Shown in pieces: positions 35,759 to 43,996 of a stretch of 64,000 nt of DNA; within the stretch, counting starts at the first letter, position 1; the number at the start of each line of letters is the position of its first letter. Below the pieces are notes generated by a model, which did no database searches, had not been told where the DNA came from, and saw nothing but the letters and a program-made list of their open reading frames with translations. This stretch comes from Bryobacterales bacterium (lineage in GTDB: Bacteria > Acidobacteriota > Terriglobia > Bryobacterales > Bryobacteraceae): assembly GCA_016721425.1 (NCBI GenBank), contig JADKID010000009.1, positions 310,001 through 374,000 on the forward strand. The letters are read 5' to 3'. Made by a program: the position numbers and the translations under genes.

Positions 35759-36310
35759 ATGAATCCCCTGCCGCCACCCGTGCCATACCTCACCGCCGCG
35801 CTCGTTCTCATTGCGGCCTTTTGTGATCTGCGCAGCCGTACCATCCCGAACTGGCTGACTCTGGGCGGCATCGTTGTCGGCTTGGCCATCCACCCTTACC
35901 TCACCGGCTGGAGCGGCCTGCAATTCTCCGCCACAGGTCTGGGCCTGGCCGCGCTGATGTTCCTCCCGATGTTCATGATGCGCTGGCTGGGCGGCGGCGA
36001 CGTCAAGTTGATGGCCGCCGTCGGCGCGCTCACGGGCGCCACCAATCTCATTGTGATCTTCATCTTCGACGCCCTTCTGGGCGGCGCCGTCGCGCTCATC
36101 GCCGTCATCACTCGTGGCCGCTCCCGCCGCACCATCCACAACATCGGCCGCATCGTCTCGGCACTGCTCCACGGCAAGGCGCCCCACCAGGTTTCGCCGG
36201 AATTGGAAGCGGGCAGCGAGGAATCCATGGGCATGCCCCGCGCCGCCACTATCGCCGCCGCCACGCTCTTCATCCTGTGGGTCGCCACCTTGCCCGCGCC
36301 AACGCGCTAA
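35759..36310 (+). CDS. type IV prepilin peptidase-like protein (TadV/CpaA type)
   Basis: A 183-residue polytopic membrane protein of peptidase family A24. The two catalytic Asp residues are in FCDLRSRTIPN and in the GxGD motif GGGDVKLMAA. As in TadV/CpaA proteins there is no N-terminal methyltransferase domain. It would cleave the leader of Flp-type prepilins at the cytoplasmic face, but no pilin or tad gene is visible nearby, so it works with genes elsewhere or on other substrates. The C-terminal cytoplasmic stretch (RGRSRRTIHNIGRIVSALLHGKAP onward) ends in a final TM helix. Confidence 0.88.
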   Translation: MNPLPPPVPYLTAALVLIAAFCDLRSRTIPNWLTLGGIVVGLAIHPYLTGWSGLQFSATGLGLAALMFLPMFMMRWLGGGDVKLMAAVGALTGATNLIVIFIFDALLGGAVALIAVITRGRSRRTIHNIGRIVSALLHGKAPHQVSPELEAGSEESMGMPRAATIAAATLFILWVATLPAPTR

Positions 36311-36320
36311 CCTAACCGTC

Positions 36321-37898
36321 ATGCGGCTCGGCATCGATTTCGGCACTACCCGCGTTGTCGCCGCCGCGGCCGATCGCGGCAACTACCCCGTCGTCTGCTT
36401 CGAATCTGCCGACGGCGCAGTCCGCGATTGGATCCCGCCGCTGATCGCCACGGGCGAGGACGGCCGGCGGCTCTACGGCTGGGCGGCCTGGCACGCTCTC
36501 GGCGCCGGCGGCGCCACTGTGATCCGCTCCATCAAACGCGTCCTCGGCGATGCCGGGCCAGCCACGCTGATCGATCTCGGCCCCATCGCGCTGCCGCTTA
36601 GCCAGATACTCGGCGAGCTCGCCGCCCACATCCGCCAGGAGCTCCAGACCTATACCGGCGCCGAACCCGTCGAGATTCTCCTCGGCGTGCCCGCCAACGC
36701 CAACTCCAACCAGCGCTTCCTCACCCTGGAGGCGTTCCATGCCGCCGGATTCGACGTGCTCGGCCTCCTCAATGAGCCCTCTGCCGCCAGCATCGAATAC
36801 GCCCACCGCCTCCAGGATCTCGACACCGCTCCGCCAGAGCTGATCCTGGTCTACGACCTCGGCGGCGGCACCTTCGATGCCTCGCTCGTCAGCCACACCG
36901 ATGGCGGCTACACCGTGACGGCCACCGAGAGTATCGCCACCCTCGGCGGTGACGACTTCGACGAGCTCCTCGCCTCTCTCGCCCTGGCCCATGCCGGCCT
37001 CGCCGAATCGCGCCACGCTCTGACGCAGGCCGAGGAGTTCCTCCTCCTCGAAGAATGCCGCGAAAAGAAGGAGGCCCTGCACCCCAACACGCGGCGCATC
37101 CTCATTGATCTCGACCGCGTCCGAGCCGGCTGGCCCCAGACCGCCGTGCCCGTCGCCGAGTTCTACGAGCACTGCCAGCCGCTGGTGGACGAGACCCTCG
37201 ACGTCACCGATTCCCTTCTTGCCACCCTGCCCGAATCCGCGCAGATCGCCCTCTACGTCACCGGCGGCGCCAGCGAACTGCCGCTCATCGGCCGGCTCCT
37301 CCGCGAGCGCTTCGGACGCCGCGTCAAGCGCTCCGCCTACACCCGCGCGGCCACCGCCATCGGCCTCGCCATTCAGGCCGCCGGACATTCCAGCTACCAG
37401 TTGCGCGAGCGCTTCACCCGCCACTTCGGCGTATGGCGCGAAGCCGAGGGCGGCCGCCTGATGATTTTCGATCCGTTGTTTGAACGCGGCATGCAACTGC
37501 CGGCGCCCGATAAGCCTCCGCTCACTCGCACCCGCACGTATTCACCCGTCCACAACATCGGCCACTTCCGCTACCTGGAGTGTTCGCATCGCGGCGACGC
37601 CGGTGAGCCCACCGGCGATGTCTCCGCCTGGGACGAGATCCGCTTTCCCTTCGATCCTGCCCTCGCCGCGGTGGAGGATCTCTCCGCCACGCCGGTCACG
37701 CACAGCGATGCCGCCGCCGGCCAGTTGATCGAAGAACGCTATACGGCCGATTCCAGCGGCGCAGTCCGCGTCACCATCTCCAACCGCACCGCCGGCTACC
37801 AGCGCGTATACCGCCTCGCCCGCTGGGCGGCCGACGAGACGGCCCAACCCATGCGCCCGCGCCGCACCGCGCGCCACCGCTCCGCAAAACGATCATGA
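36321..37898 (+). CDS. Hsp70 family protein
   Basis: 525 residues. The Hsp70/actin ATPase core covers about 1-360: phosphate-1 [13 protein letters not shown], phosphate-2 [12 protein letters not shown], and the adenosine motif [21 protein letters not shown]. The region after ~370 is short and does not look like a normal DnaK substrate domain plus lid. The C-terminus ends in a basic tail ([16 protein letters not shown]). It is therefore a diverged chaperone of HscC/YegD-like size rather than DnaK, and no DnaJ or GrpE is nearby. The client is unknown. The cax start overlaps the stop (ATGA), so the two are translationally coupled. No clear ribosome binding site precedes the ATG at 36321, which is ten bases after the peptidase stop. 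Confidence 0.88.
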   Translation: MRLGIDFGTTRVVAAAADRGNYPVVCFESADGAVRDWIPPLIATGEDGRRLYGWAAWHALGAGGATVIRSIKRVLGDAGPATLIDLGPIALPLSQILGELAAHIRQELQTYTGAEPVEILLGVPANANSNQRFLTLEAFHAAGFDVLGLLNEPSAASIEYAHRLQDLDTAPPELILVYDLGGGTFDASLVSHTDGGYTVTATESIATLGGDDFDELLASLALAHAGLAESRHALTQAEEFLLLEECREKKEALHPNTRRILIDLDRVRAGWPQTAVPVAEFYEHCQPLVDETLDVTDSLLATLPESAQIALYVTGGASELPLIGRLLRERFGRRVKRSAYTRAATAIGLAIQAAGHSSYQLRERFTRHFGVWREAEGGRLMIFDPLFERGMQLPAPDKPPLTRTRTYSPVHNIGHFRYLECSHRGDAGEPTGDVSAWDEIRFPFDPALAAVEDLSATPVTHSDAAAGQLIEERYTADSSGAVRVTISNRTAGYQRVYRLARWAADETAQPMRPRRTARHRSAKRS

Positions 37899-39037
37899 AC
37901 CTGAAACCATCACTCGATTGGCTGCTGATCTTCGTGCCGGCCGCGGCTATCGTCCACTACACGCAGCCGGATCAGCACGTCGCCATCTTTGTCCTGGCCG
38001 CACTCGCCATCGTCCCGCTGGCGGGTTGGATGGGCCACGCCACCGAGCATCTCGCCGAGCATACCGGCGAGGGCGTGGGCGGGCTGCTGAACGCCACTTT
38101 CGGCAACGCAGCCGAGCTGATCATCGCCCTCGCAGCCTTGCAGAAGGGGCTCTACGATGTGGTGAAGGCTTCGCTCACGGGCTCCATCATCGGAAACATC
38201 CTGCTGGTCGCCGGGCTCTCTATCTTCGCGGGCGGCATCAAGTATCCAATTCAGATCTTCCAGGCCGTCGCCGCACGGACGCAATCGACGCTGCTCACGC
38301 TGGGCGGCATCGCGCTGATCGTGCCCGCGATGTTCCACCACCTCGCCGGCGTCGGGCCCATGGGGCACAAGCTCGAGGTCGACCTCAGCCTGGAGATCTC
38401 GCTGGTGCTGCTGGCTGTGTATGCCGGCCATCTGGTCTTTTCGCTCATCACGCACAAGAAGTTGTTCACGGGCCTGCCCTCCAGCTCGGAAACAGAACGC
38501 CCCAGTGATCATGCGCCCAAATGGAGCATCACGAAGTCCGTCTCCGTCCTGGCTGTCGCCACCGGCTTCATCGCGTGGATGAGCGAGATCCTGGTCGGCA
38601 GCGTCGAGCAGGCGGCACATAGCTTCGGCATGACCAGCCTGTTTGTCGGCGTCATCGTAGTTGCCATCATCGGCAACGCTGCCGAGCACTCCACTGCGAT
38701 CGTCATGGCAATGAAGAACCGCATGGATCTCAGCCTGTCCATCGCCATCGGATCCAGCATCCAGATCGTACTGTTTGTGGCACCGCTGCTCATCATCCTC
38801 AGCTATTTCATCGGACCGAAGCCGATGGACTTGGTATTCTCGCCAGCCGAAGTGGTGGCCGTGGTGCTGGCCGTCTTGATCGTCGGCGAGATCGCAGCTG
38901 ACGGCGAGTCGAACTGGATGGAAGGCGCCATGCTGCTCGCCGTCTACCTCATTCTCGGAATGTGTTTTTACTTTTTGCCGGAGGCGGCCGCCCATGCAAG
39001 CGCTACTGGACCAGTTGTCCCAGTCCCGGGTCATTGA
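37895..39037 (+). CDS. cax: Ca2+/H+ antiporter (CaCA family)
   Basis: A 380-residue inner-membrane exchanger with 10-11 TM helices. The two internally repeated signatures [21 protein letters not shown] and [32 protein letters not shown] are characteristic of CAX-type calcium/proton exchangers. It uses the proton gradient to export Ca2+ or other divalent cations. The ATG overlaps the Hsp70-like stop by four bases, and its 3' end overlaps the cyclase gene by 44 bp, so three genes are coupled. The start [13 protein letters not shown] places a TM helix at once, as expected. Confidence 0.94.
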   Translation: MNLKPSLDWLLIFVPAAAIVHYTQPDQHVAIFVLAALAIVPLAGWMGHATEHLAEHTGEGVGGLLNATFGNAAELIIALAALQKGLYDVVKASLTGSIIGNILLVAGLSIFAGGIKYPIQIFQAVAARTQSTLLTLGGIALIVPAMFHHLAGVGPMGHKLEVDLSLEISLVLLAVYAGHLVFSLITHKKLFTGLPSSSETERPSDHAPKWSITKSVSVLAVATGFIAWMSEILVGSVEQAAHSFGMTSLFVGVIVVAIIGNAAEHSTAIVMAMKNRMDLSLSIAIGSSIQIVLFVAPLLIILSYFIGPKPMDLVFSPAEVVAVVLAVLIVGEIAADGESNWMEGAMLLAVYLILGMCFYFLPEAAAHASATGPVVPVPGH

Positions 39038-39731
39038 TCTCGCACAGCCGTGGTTCGTGGGCATGCCCCACTGGCCCGCCCATCCGCCCTTTGCCATGGC
39101 GCTCACCAAGGCGCACGGCGATTTCGTCCTGCCCGGCGGCGTGTCGAGCTCCGCCGAGCTGATCGCCCTCGGCACCCACGTCGGAACTCACATCGACGGT
39201 CTCGGACATTTCTCCTGCAACGGTGTCCTGCACCGCGGGCAGTCTCTCGCCGAGGTGGGCATCGATCTCGTCCCGCCCATCGTGCGGCGCGGCGTGTTCT
39301 TTGATGTTCCCCGCGACACGGAAGACGGCGTCATCACGGCCGCGGATCTGCAAGCGGCACAGCGCGCCGCAGTTTGCGCCGGCGACGTCGTATTGATCCG
39401 CACCGGCTGGGGCCGCCGCTGGCAGGACGCCCGCGCCTTCGTCAATGAGCAGCGCCAGCCCGGCATCACCCTGGAGGCCGCCCAGTGGCTCTCCACGCAA
39501 GGCGTCTACGCCATCGGCGCCGATAACGTCGCGCTGGAGCGCATCCCCTCGCCGGTCATGGAGGTCCACGTCCACCTCCTGGTCGAGCACGGCATCCACA
39601 TCATCGAGTGCCTGAATCTGGAGCAGCTCGCCGCCGAAGCGCTCCACGAGTTCGCCTTCGTAGCCGCGCCGCTCAAGATCACCGGCGCCACCGGCTCACC
39701 CCTCCGCCCCTTCGCACTAGTGAAACAATAG
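38994..39731 (+). CDS. cyclase family protein (kynurenine formamidase-like)
   Basis: 245 residues of the cyclase/formamidase family (metal-dependent hydrolase). The metal-binding signature [14 protein letters not shown] near residues 62-75 is intact. The conserved first strand [17 protein letters not shown] requires the ATG at 38994, which overlaps the cax gene by 44 bp. Close homologues hydrolyse N-formylkynurenine, while others have unknown substrates. The SDR gene follows after five bases, suggesting a short catabolic pair, but nothing here fixes the substrate. Confidence 0.88.
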   Translation: MQALLDQLSQSRVIDLAQPWFVGMPHWPAHPPFAMALTKAHGDFVLPGGVSSSAELIALGTHVGTHIDGLGHFSCNGVLHRGQSLAEVGIDLVPPIVRRGVFFDVPRDTEDGVITAADLQAAQRAAVCAGDVVLIRTGWGRRWQDARAFVNEQRQPGITLEAAQWLSTQGVYAIGADNVALERIPSPVMEVHVHLLVEHGIHIIECLNLEQLAAEALHEFAFVAAPLKITGATGSPLRPFALVKQ

Positions 39732-39736
39732 GGACC

Positions 39737-40501
39737 ATGTCCCACGAGTTTCAAGGTAAAACCGCGCTCGTCACCGGCGCGTCCCGCGGCATCGGCGCCG
39801 CCACCGCCATTGCACTGGCCCAGGCCGGCTGCGCCAGGATTCTTGTCCACTACGGCTCGTACAAGGCAGGAGCGGAAGAGGTTGCCGCCGCCGTCCGCGC
39901 CGCGGGCGCCGAGGCCATCGTCCTGCCCGGCGAGCTGGCCACAGAGGATGGCATCCAGACGTTTCTCACCACGCTGGCGCCCTTCGCCACATCCATCGAC
40001 ATCCTCGTCAATAACGCGGGTTCGCTGCTGCAGCGCGCCAAGCTGGCCGAAACCACCTTCGATCTGTACAACCGCGTCATGGACCTCAATGCCAAGAGCA
40101 CGTGGTTCATCGCCCAGGCCGTTGCCTCGCACATGACCACACGCGGCGGCGGCGTCATCGTCAACCTCAGCTCCATCGCCGCGCGCAACGGCGGCGGCCC
40201 CGGCGCCACGCTCTATGCCTCATCCAAAGCCGCCGTGGCCTGCATGACCAAGGGCATGGCGAAGGAACTGGCGCCATTTGGCGTGCGCGTCAATGCCATC
40301 AGTCCCGGCACGGTGGATAACGACTTTCACGCGAAGTTCTCCACGCGCGAGATTCTCGACAACGTGGTGAAACTCACGCCCCAGGGCCGCCTGTCTTCCA
40401 ACGAGGACATGGCCGCCGTCGTAGTTTTCCTCTGCTCCGACTCCGCCGCCAACATCATCGGCCAGACCATTGAGATCAATGGCGGCATGTGGATGGTGTA
40501 A
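39737..40501 (+). CDS. SDR family oxidoreductase (FabG-like)
   Basis: 254 residues, classical short-chain dehydrogenase. The NAD(P) loop TGASRGIG is near residues 14-21, NNAG near 93, and the catalytic Ser-Tyr-Lys in VNLSSIAARNGGGPGATLYASSKAA. The C-terminal GQTIEINGGMWMV is typical. It reduces or oxidises a carbonyl/alcohol with NAD(P)H; its substrate may relate to the cyclase gene five bases upstream. After its stop, 59 bp precede the matrixin gene. Confidence 0.92.
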   Translation: MSHEFQGKTALVTGASRGIGAATAIALAQAGCARILVHYGSYKAGAEEVAAAVRAAGAEAIVLPGELATEDGIQTFLTTLAPFATSIDILVNNAGSLLQRAKLAETTFDLYNRVMDLNAKSTWFIAQAVASHMTTRGGGVIVNLSSIAARNGGGPGATLYASSKAAVACMTKGMAKELAPFGVRVNAISPGTVDNDFHAKFSTREILDNVVKLTPQGRLSSNEDMAAVVVFLCSDSAANIIGQTIEINGGMWMV

Positions 40502-40560
40502 ACACCCTATAAGGTCTTTTTCAGTCATGCGCAGTGCGGGTGCGCCGATGAGCCCCGCAT

Positions 40561-42027
40561 ATGCATTTACAGCGGGTCTTCTCGGCACTCCTTCTCATCG
40601 TCGTGGCAGGTCCGCTCGCCGCACAGACGGACGGGCCGCGCCTGCGGCTCCGGTCCGGGCCGGTGCCGGAGAATCTCCTGCACGCCGAGCCTTCCAGGGC
40701 GCGCGCGCTCCGGCTTGCCCAGCCAAACTCTGTGAATCCTGGCCGCGGCCACCTGATCCTCCAGTTCGCCGAGGCGCCCGGCGAGAGCGTCCGTCAGGCT
40801 TTGGAGTCGCGCCGGTTTTCCGTGCTGGCCTACGTGCCGGACAATGCGCTTCTCGTCACCGCGCCATCGGAGGAGGATCTCGAAACACCGCTCGCCGGCT
40901 TGGACGTCGTCTACGCGGGCGCGCTGACGGTGGAGAACAAGCTCAGTGGGCTCTTTGACCGCGGTTCCTCCAGAACGCTCTGGAGCGCCGTCGTGGAACT
41001 GCATCCTGACGTGGCGGCTTCCGATGGACGGCAGATCGCTGCAGCCGAGGGGCTCACCCTCCTCGATAACCCGGACTTACCGTCGCACTCCCTGCTCCTG
41101 CGCGGCTCCGTGCAGCAATTCGAATCGCTCGCCTCACACGATGAGGTGGGCCGCATCTACCCGGCATCCAGCAGCTTGCTCGAAGGCCGGCCCACCGCGG
41201 CGTGCCTGGGCGGCACGATCGATCTGAACGCTGCCCAGCCGGCTGCGGCCTACCTGGCCTCCAGTTTCGGCGATGGCTGGGATGGCCCAGGCCTCGGCGC
41301 GGCGTTTCTCAACTTCAACATCGGCCGGCTGCCCCCCGTCCTCGACCCTTCACTGTCCCGCGCGGAGATCGTGCGCGCCATCCTGGCTTGGTCGGCCGTC
41401 GCCAAAGTATCGTTCGCAGAGTCCTCGCTGGCCAGGCAGAATCGCCAGATCGACATCTCTTTCGTAGACCGCGCCCACGGCGACGGCCTGGATCTCGACG
41501 GCCGCGGCGGCGTCCTCGCCCATACCTTCTACCCGCCGCCCAACTCCGAACCCATCGCCGGCGATCTCCATTTCGACATCGAAGAACAGTGGCTCATCGG
41601 CAACGATGTCGATGTCTTCTCCGTTGCTCTCCATGAAGTCGGACATGCGCTCGGCCTGGGCCACAGCGACGATCCCGACGCGGTGATGTATCCCTACTAC
41701 CGCCGCGCTACCATGCTGCATGCGCCCGATGTTGTGGAGATCAGAAAGCTCTATGCCTCCACCACGGAGACTCCGGCTTCACCCGCAACACCGCCTCCGC
41801 CCGCCGCTCCCACCCACCCACGCCACCCACGCCCGCCCCGGCGCCCAGCCCCACACCAGCAAGCGACACCAAGCCGCCCCAACTGGTCATTACCACTCCG
41901 GCCATCTCCGCCATCACGACCAAAAGCGCTACCTACTCCGTCCGCGGCCGCGCCACGGACAATGTACAGGTCACCAGCATCGCCTGGTCCAACACCAACG
42001 GACGTTCCGGCCAAGCCCTGGGCCTGA
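40561..42027 (+). CDS. exported matrixin-type metalloprotease (C-terminus frameshifted)
   Basis: 488 residues as read. A signal peptide (SALLLIVVAGPLAAQ) is followed by a ~200-residue pro-like region. The catalytic domain has the extended zinc motif HEVGHALGLGHSDD (HExxHxxGxxH) and Met-turn DAVMYPYY. After the Pro-rich linker (about 41790-41835) the frame gives a low-complexity Pro/Ser/Arg tail to 42027. The frame ending in TAG at 42141-42143 instead encodes a bacterial Ig-like module (QLVITTPAISAITTKSATY, then RVGISASDAAGN, ending ITITRR). One base is missing (or two extra) in the linker, so the intact gene would be about 527 residues ending at 42143. The shift lies next to tandem CCACCCACG repeats. 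Confidence 0.85.
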   Translation: MHLQRVFSALLLIVVAGPLAAQTDGPRLRLRSGPVPENLLHAEPSRARALRLAQPNSVNPGRGHLILQFAEAPGESVRQALESRRFSVLAYVPDNALLVTAPSEEDLETPLAGLDVVYAGALTVENKLSGLFDRGSSRTLWSAVVELHPDVAASDGRQIAAAEGLTLLDNPDLPSHSLLLRGSVQQFESLASHDEVGRIYPASSSLLEGRPTAACLGGTIDLNAAQPAAAYLASSFGDGWDGPGLGAAFLNFNIGRLPPVLDPSLSRAEIVRAILAWSAVAKVSFAESSLARQNRQIDISFVDRAHGDGLDLDGRGGVLAHTFYPPPNSEPIAGDLHFDIEEQWLIGNDVDVFSVALHEVGHALGLGHSDDPDAVMYPYYRRATMLHAPDVVEIRKLYASTTETPASPATPPPPAAPTHPRHPRPPRRPAPHQQATPSRPNWSLPLRPSPPSRPKALPTPSAAAPRTMYRSPASPGPTPTDVPAKPWA

Positions 42028-42143
42028 GCTCCTTCGCCACCACCGCTATCCCCTTGGCCATGGGACAGAACCGCGTCGGCATCTCAGCCAGCGACGCCGC
42101 CGGAAACACCACCTGGCGCTACATCACCATCACGCGCCGTTAG
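42028..42143 (+). pseudogene. displaced Ig-like domain of the matrixin protease
   Basis: This stretch is the remaining part of the Ig-like module in the third reading frame, which begins at about 41810 and overlaps the matrixin gene. It ends in TAG 42141-42143, overlapping the purA stop on the other strand. It has no own start and belongs to the gene at 40561. Confidence 0.6.
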
Positions 42144-43453
42144 GCTAGGTCCAGCAACTTCTCCATCTTCGAGCCCGCGCGCACAATTGTCTGATTGCGC
42201 TCCGGCCCTGTCGAGACACAGCCAACCTCAACGCCCGTCTTCGCTTCCAGATACGCGATGTAGTCCTGCGCCTGTCGCGGCAGCGCTTCGTAGCTCGTCA
42301 CTCCGGCCGTGGGCGAGTCCGGCCAGCCCGGCACCATCTCGTACACCGCCTCCACCTTCTCCATCAGCGCGTTCTCCGCCGGCATCTCGTCCGTCACTTC
42401 GCCATGCACCCGGTAGCCCGTGCACACCTTGATCTCTTCCAGACCGTCCAGAACGTCCAGCTTCGTGATGATCAGAGAATCAAACCCGTTCACCATCGCC
42501 GTATACCGCAGCAGCGGCACGTCAAACCAACCGCAACGCCGCGGCCGCCCCGTCACAGACCCGAACTCCCGCCCCGCCTGCCGGATGCGCTCGCCGGCTT
42601 CCGTGAAATCCTCCGACGGAAACGGCCCGGCGCCCACTCGCGTGATATACGCCTTCGAGACGCCCAGGATCCCGTCGATCTTCGTCGGCGCAACGCCCGT
42701 GCCGGTGCACGCCCCGCCCGCCGCCGCGCTGGAGCTCGTCACAAAGGGGTAGGTGCCGTGATCGATGTCCAGCATCGTCCCCTGCGCCCCCTCAAACATC
42801 ACCCGCTGCCCTCGGCCGATCGCATCGTTCAACAGCTTCGCCGTGTCGCACACCAGCGGCCGGATGCGCTCCGCCATCTGCTTGTACAGCGCCCGGATCT
42901 CTTCCAGGTGCAGATCGTTGGCAATGCCAAACGCCTTCGCCGTGGTGGCCTTGTCCTCGGCCAGCATGTCGTAGAGCGCGTCAAAGATCGGCGTGTTCAG
43001 CAGATCGCCCATGCGGATCCCGCGCCGGCCGATCTTGTCCTCGTAGCACGGCCCGATGCCGCGCGACGTGGTCCCGATCGCCTGCCGGTCCTCCCGCGCC
43101 TCGCTGACCTTCTCCACCATCCGGTGGAATGGAAAGATCACGTGGCAGCGGTTGGAGATGGCGATCTGGCCGCGCACGTCCACGCCCGCTTTCTCCAGCA
43201 TCGCGATCTCTTCCAGCAGCGCCAGCGGATCCACGACAACGCCGTTGCCGATCACCACCTTCACCCCGGGATGCAGCACACCGCTCGGGATCAGCTTCAG
43301 TACAAAGCGCTGGTCCTTCACGATCACCGTATGCCCGGCGTTGTGCCCGCCTTGATAGCGCGCCACTACGTCAAACTTCTCTGAGAACAGGTCAACGATC
43401 TTGCCCTTGCCCTCATCGCCCCATTGCGAGCCCAAAACAATCAGATTGCTCAT
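42140..43453 (-). CDS. purA: adenylosuccinate synthase
   Basis: 437 residues, the usual length. It joins IMP and aspartate with GTP in AMP synthesis. Diagnostic motifs are the N-terminal GSQWGDEGKGKIVDLF, GGHNAGHTV with the catalytic His, GTTSRGIGPCYEDK, and FEGAQGTMLDIDHGTYPFVTSS near the middle. The ATG at 43453 begins at the conserved MSNLIVLGSQWGDEGKG. A TACAAT box 22-27 bp upstream suggests a very short leader. The stop overlaps the end of the convergent metalloprotease gene. Confidence 0.98.
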   Translation of the reverse strand: MSNLIVLGSQWGDEGKGKIVDLFSEKFDVVARYQGGHNAGHTVIVKDQRFVLKLIPSGVLHPGVKVVIGNGVVVDPLALLEEIAMLEKAGVDVRGQIAISNRCHVIFPFHRMVEKVSEAREDRQAIGTTSRGIGPCYEDKIGRRGIRMGDLLNTPIFDALYDMLAEDKATTAKAFGIANDLHLEEIRALYKQMAERIRPLVCDTAKLLNDAIGRGQRVMFEGAQGTMLDIDHGTYPFVTSSSAAAGGACTGTGVAPTKIDGILGVSKAYITRVGAGPFPSEDFTEAGERIRQAGREFGSVTGRPRRCGWFDVPLLRYTAMVNGFDSLIITKLDVLDGLEEIKVCTGYRVHGEVTDEMPAENALMEKVEAVYEMVPGWPDSPTAGVTSYEALPRQAQDYIAYLEAKTGVEVGCVSTGPERNQTIVRAGSKMEKLLDLA

Positions 43454-43474
43454 CGAGTTATGCCCAAACCCGCT

Positions 43475-43480
43475 ATTGTA
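43475..43480 (-). promoter_or_regulatory. purA -10 candidate
   Basis: TACAAT on the minus strand (five of six consensus matches) lies 22 bp before the purA ATG. The -35 region (TTTTGG) is weak. It implies a leader of about 15 nt. Confidence 0.3.
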
Positions 43481-43534
43481 TCGCAGCGCTCCATAGCCAA
43501 AACAGGTGGCCCTCATGCTACGCTCGTTTTTGTG

Positions 43535-43996
43535 ATGCTGTTGTGCGATGTTTTTCTCTCCCAGGGCGAGAGCGGGTTCAGCGATCTGTTGCGCCGGATC
43601 TCTTTCAGCCGGCTCAGGACCTACCAGATCTATGAGCATATTAAGCTCCGGACCCGCCTCACCAAGCTGAACGGCGAAAGCCTTCGGAAGTATGGCTACA
43701 AGCTGTGGGAGCGTCTCGAGGCCCGCGACGAGGACCTCGCCACGGATCTCTCCCAGGCCATTCTCGTCTCTCAGTTGGAGATGATCATCGCCGTGCTCGA
43801 TTTTCTCGGCATCCCCCACCAGGACGGCTTCTTCGCCAAGGACGCCGACATCAGCGCCCACCTCACCGAGGGCTGGCAACAACGCGTCGTGGATCAGTTC
43901 AAGGATGCCTACCCGGTCAGCGTCCTCGTCTTCTACGTCAACCACCTGGGTGTCGAGACGGCCCAAGCCGAGACCCTGTTCACCCCCGCCGCTTAA
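43535..43996 (+). CDS. hypothetical protein
   Basis: 153 residues, no recognised family. A hydrophobic start (MLLCDVFL) is followed by a helical, charged body (SRLRTYQIYEHIKLRTRLTK; LSQAILVSQLEMIIAVLDFLGIPHQDG) and a compact C-terminus (HLTEGWQQRVVDQFKDAYPVSVLVFYVNHLG). It has no signal sequence and is probably cytosolic. It is transcribed divergently from purA and converges on the glycosyltransferase gene, overlapping its end by four bases. The start is uncertain because no ribosome binding site is seen and in-frame starts exist upstream (43424, 43460). Confidence 0.6.
   Translation: MLLCDVFLSQGESGFSDLLRRISFSRLRTYQIYEHIKLRTRLTKLNGESLRKYGYKLWERLEARDEDLATDLSQAILVSQLEMIIAVLDFLGIPHQDGFFAKDADISAHLTEGWQQRVVDQFKDAYPVSVLVFYVNHLGVETAQAETLFTPAA

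Noticed and set aside
43454..43966. N-terminal extension of purA to 43966
   Set aside because: The extra residues have no homology to PurA and run through the divergent hypothetical gene; MSNLIVLGSQWGDEGKG is the normal start.
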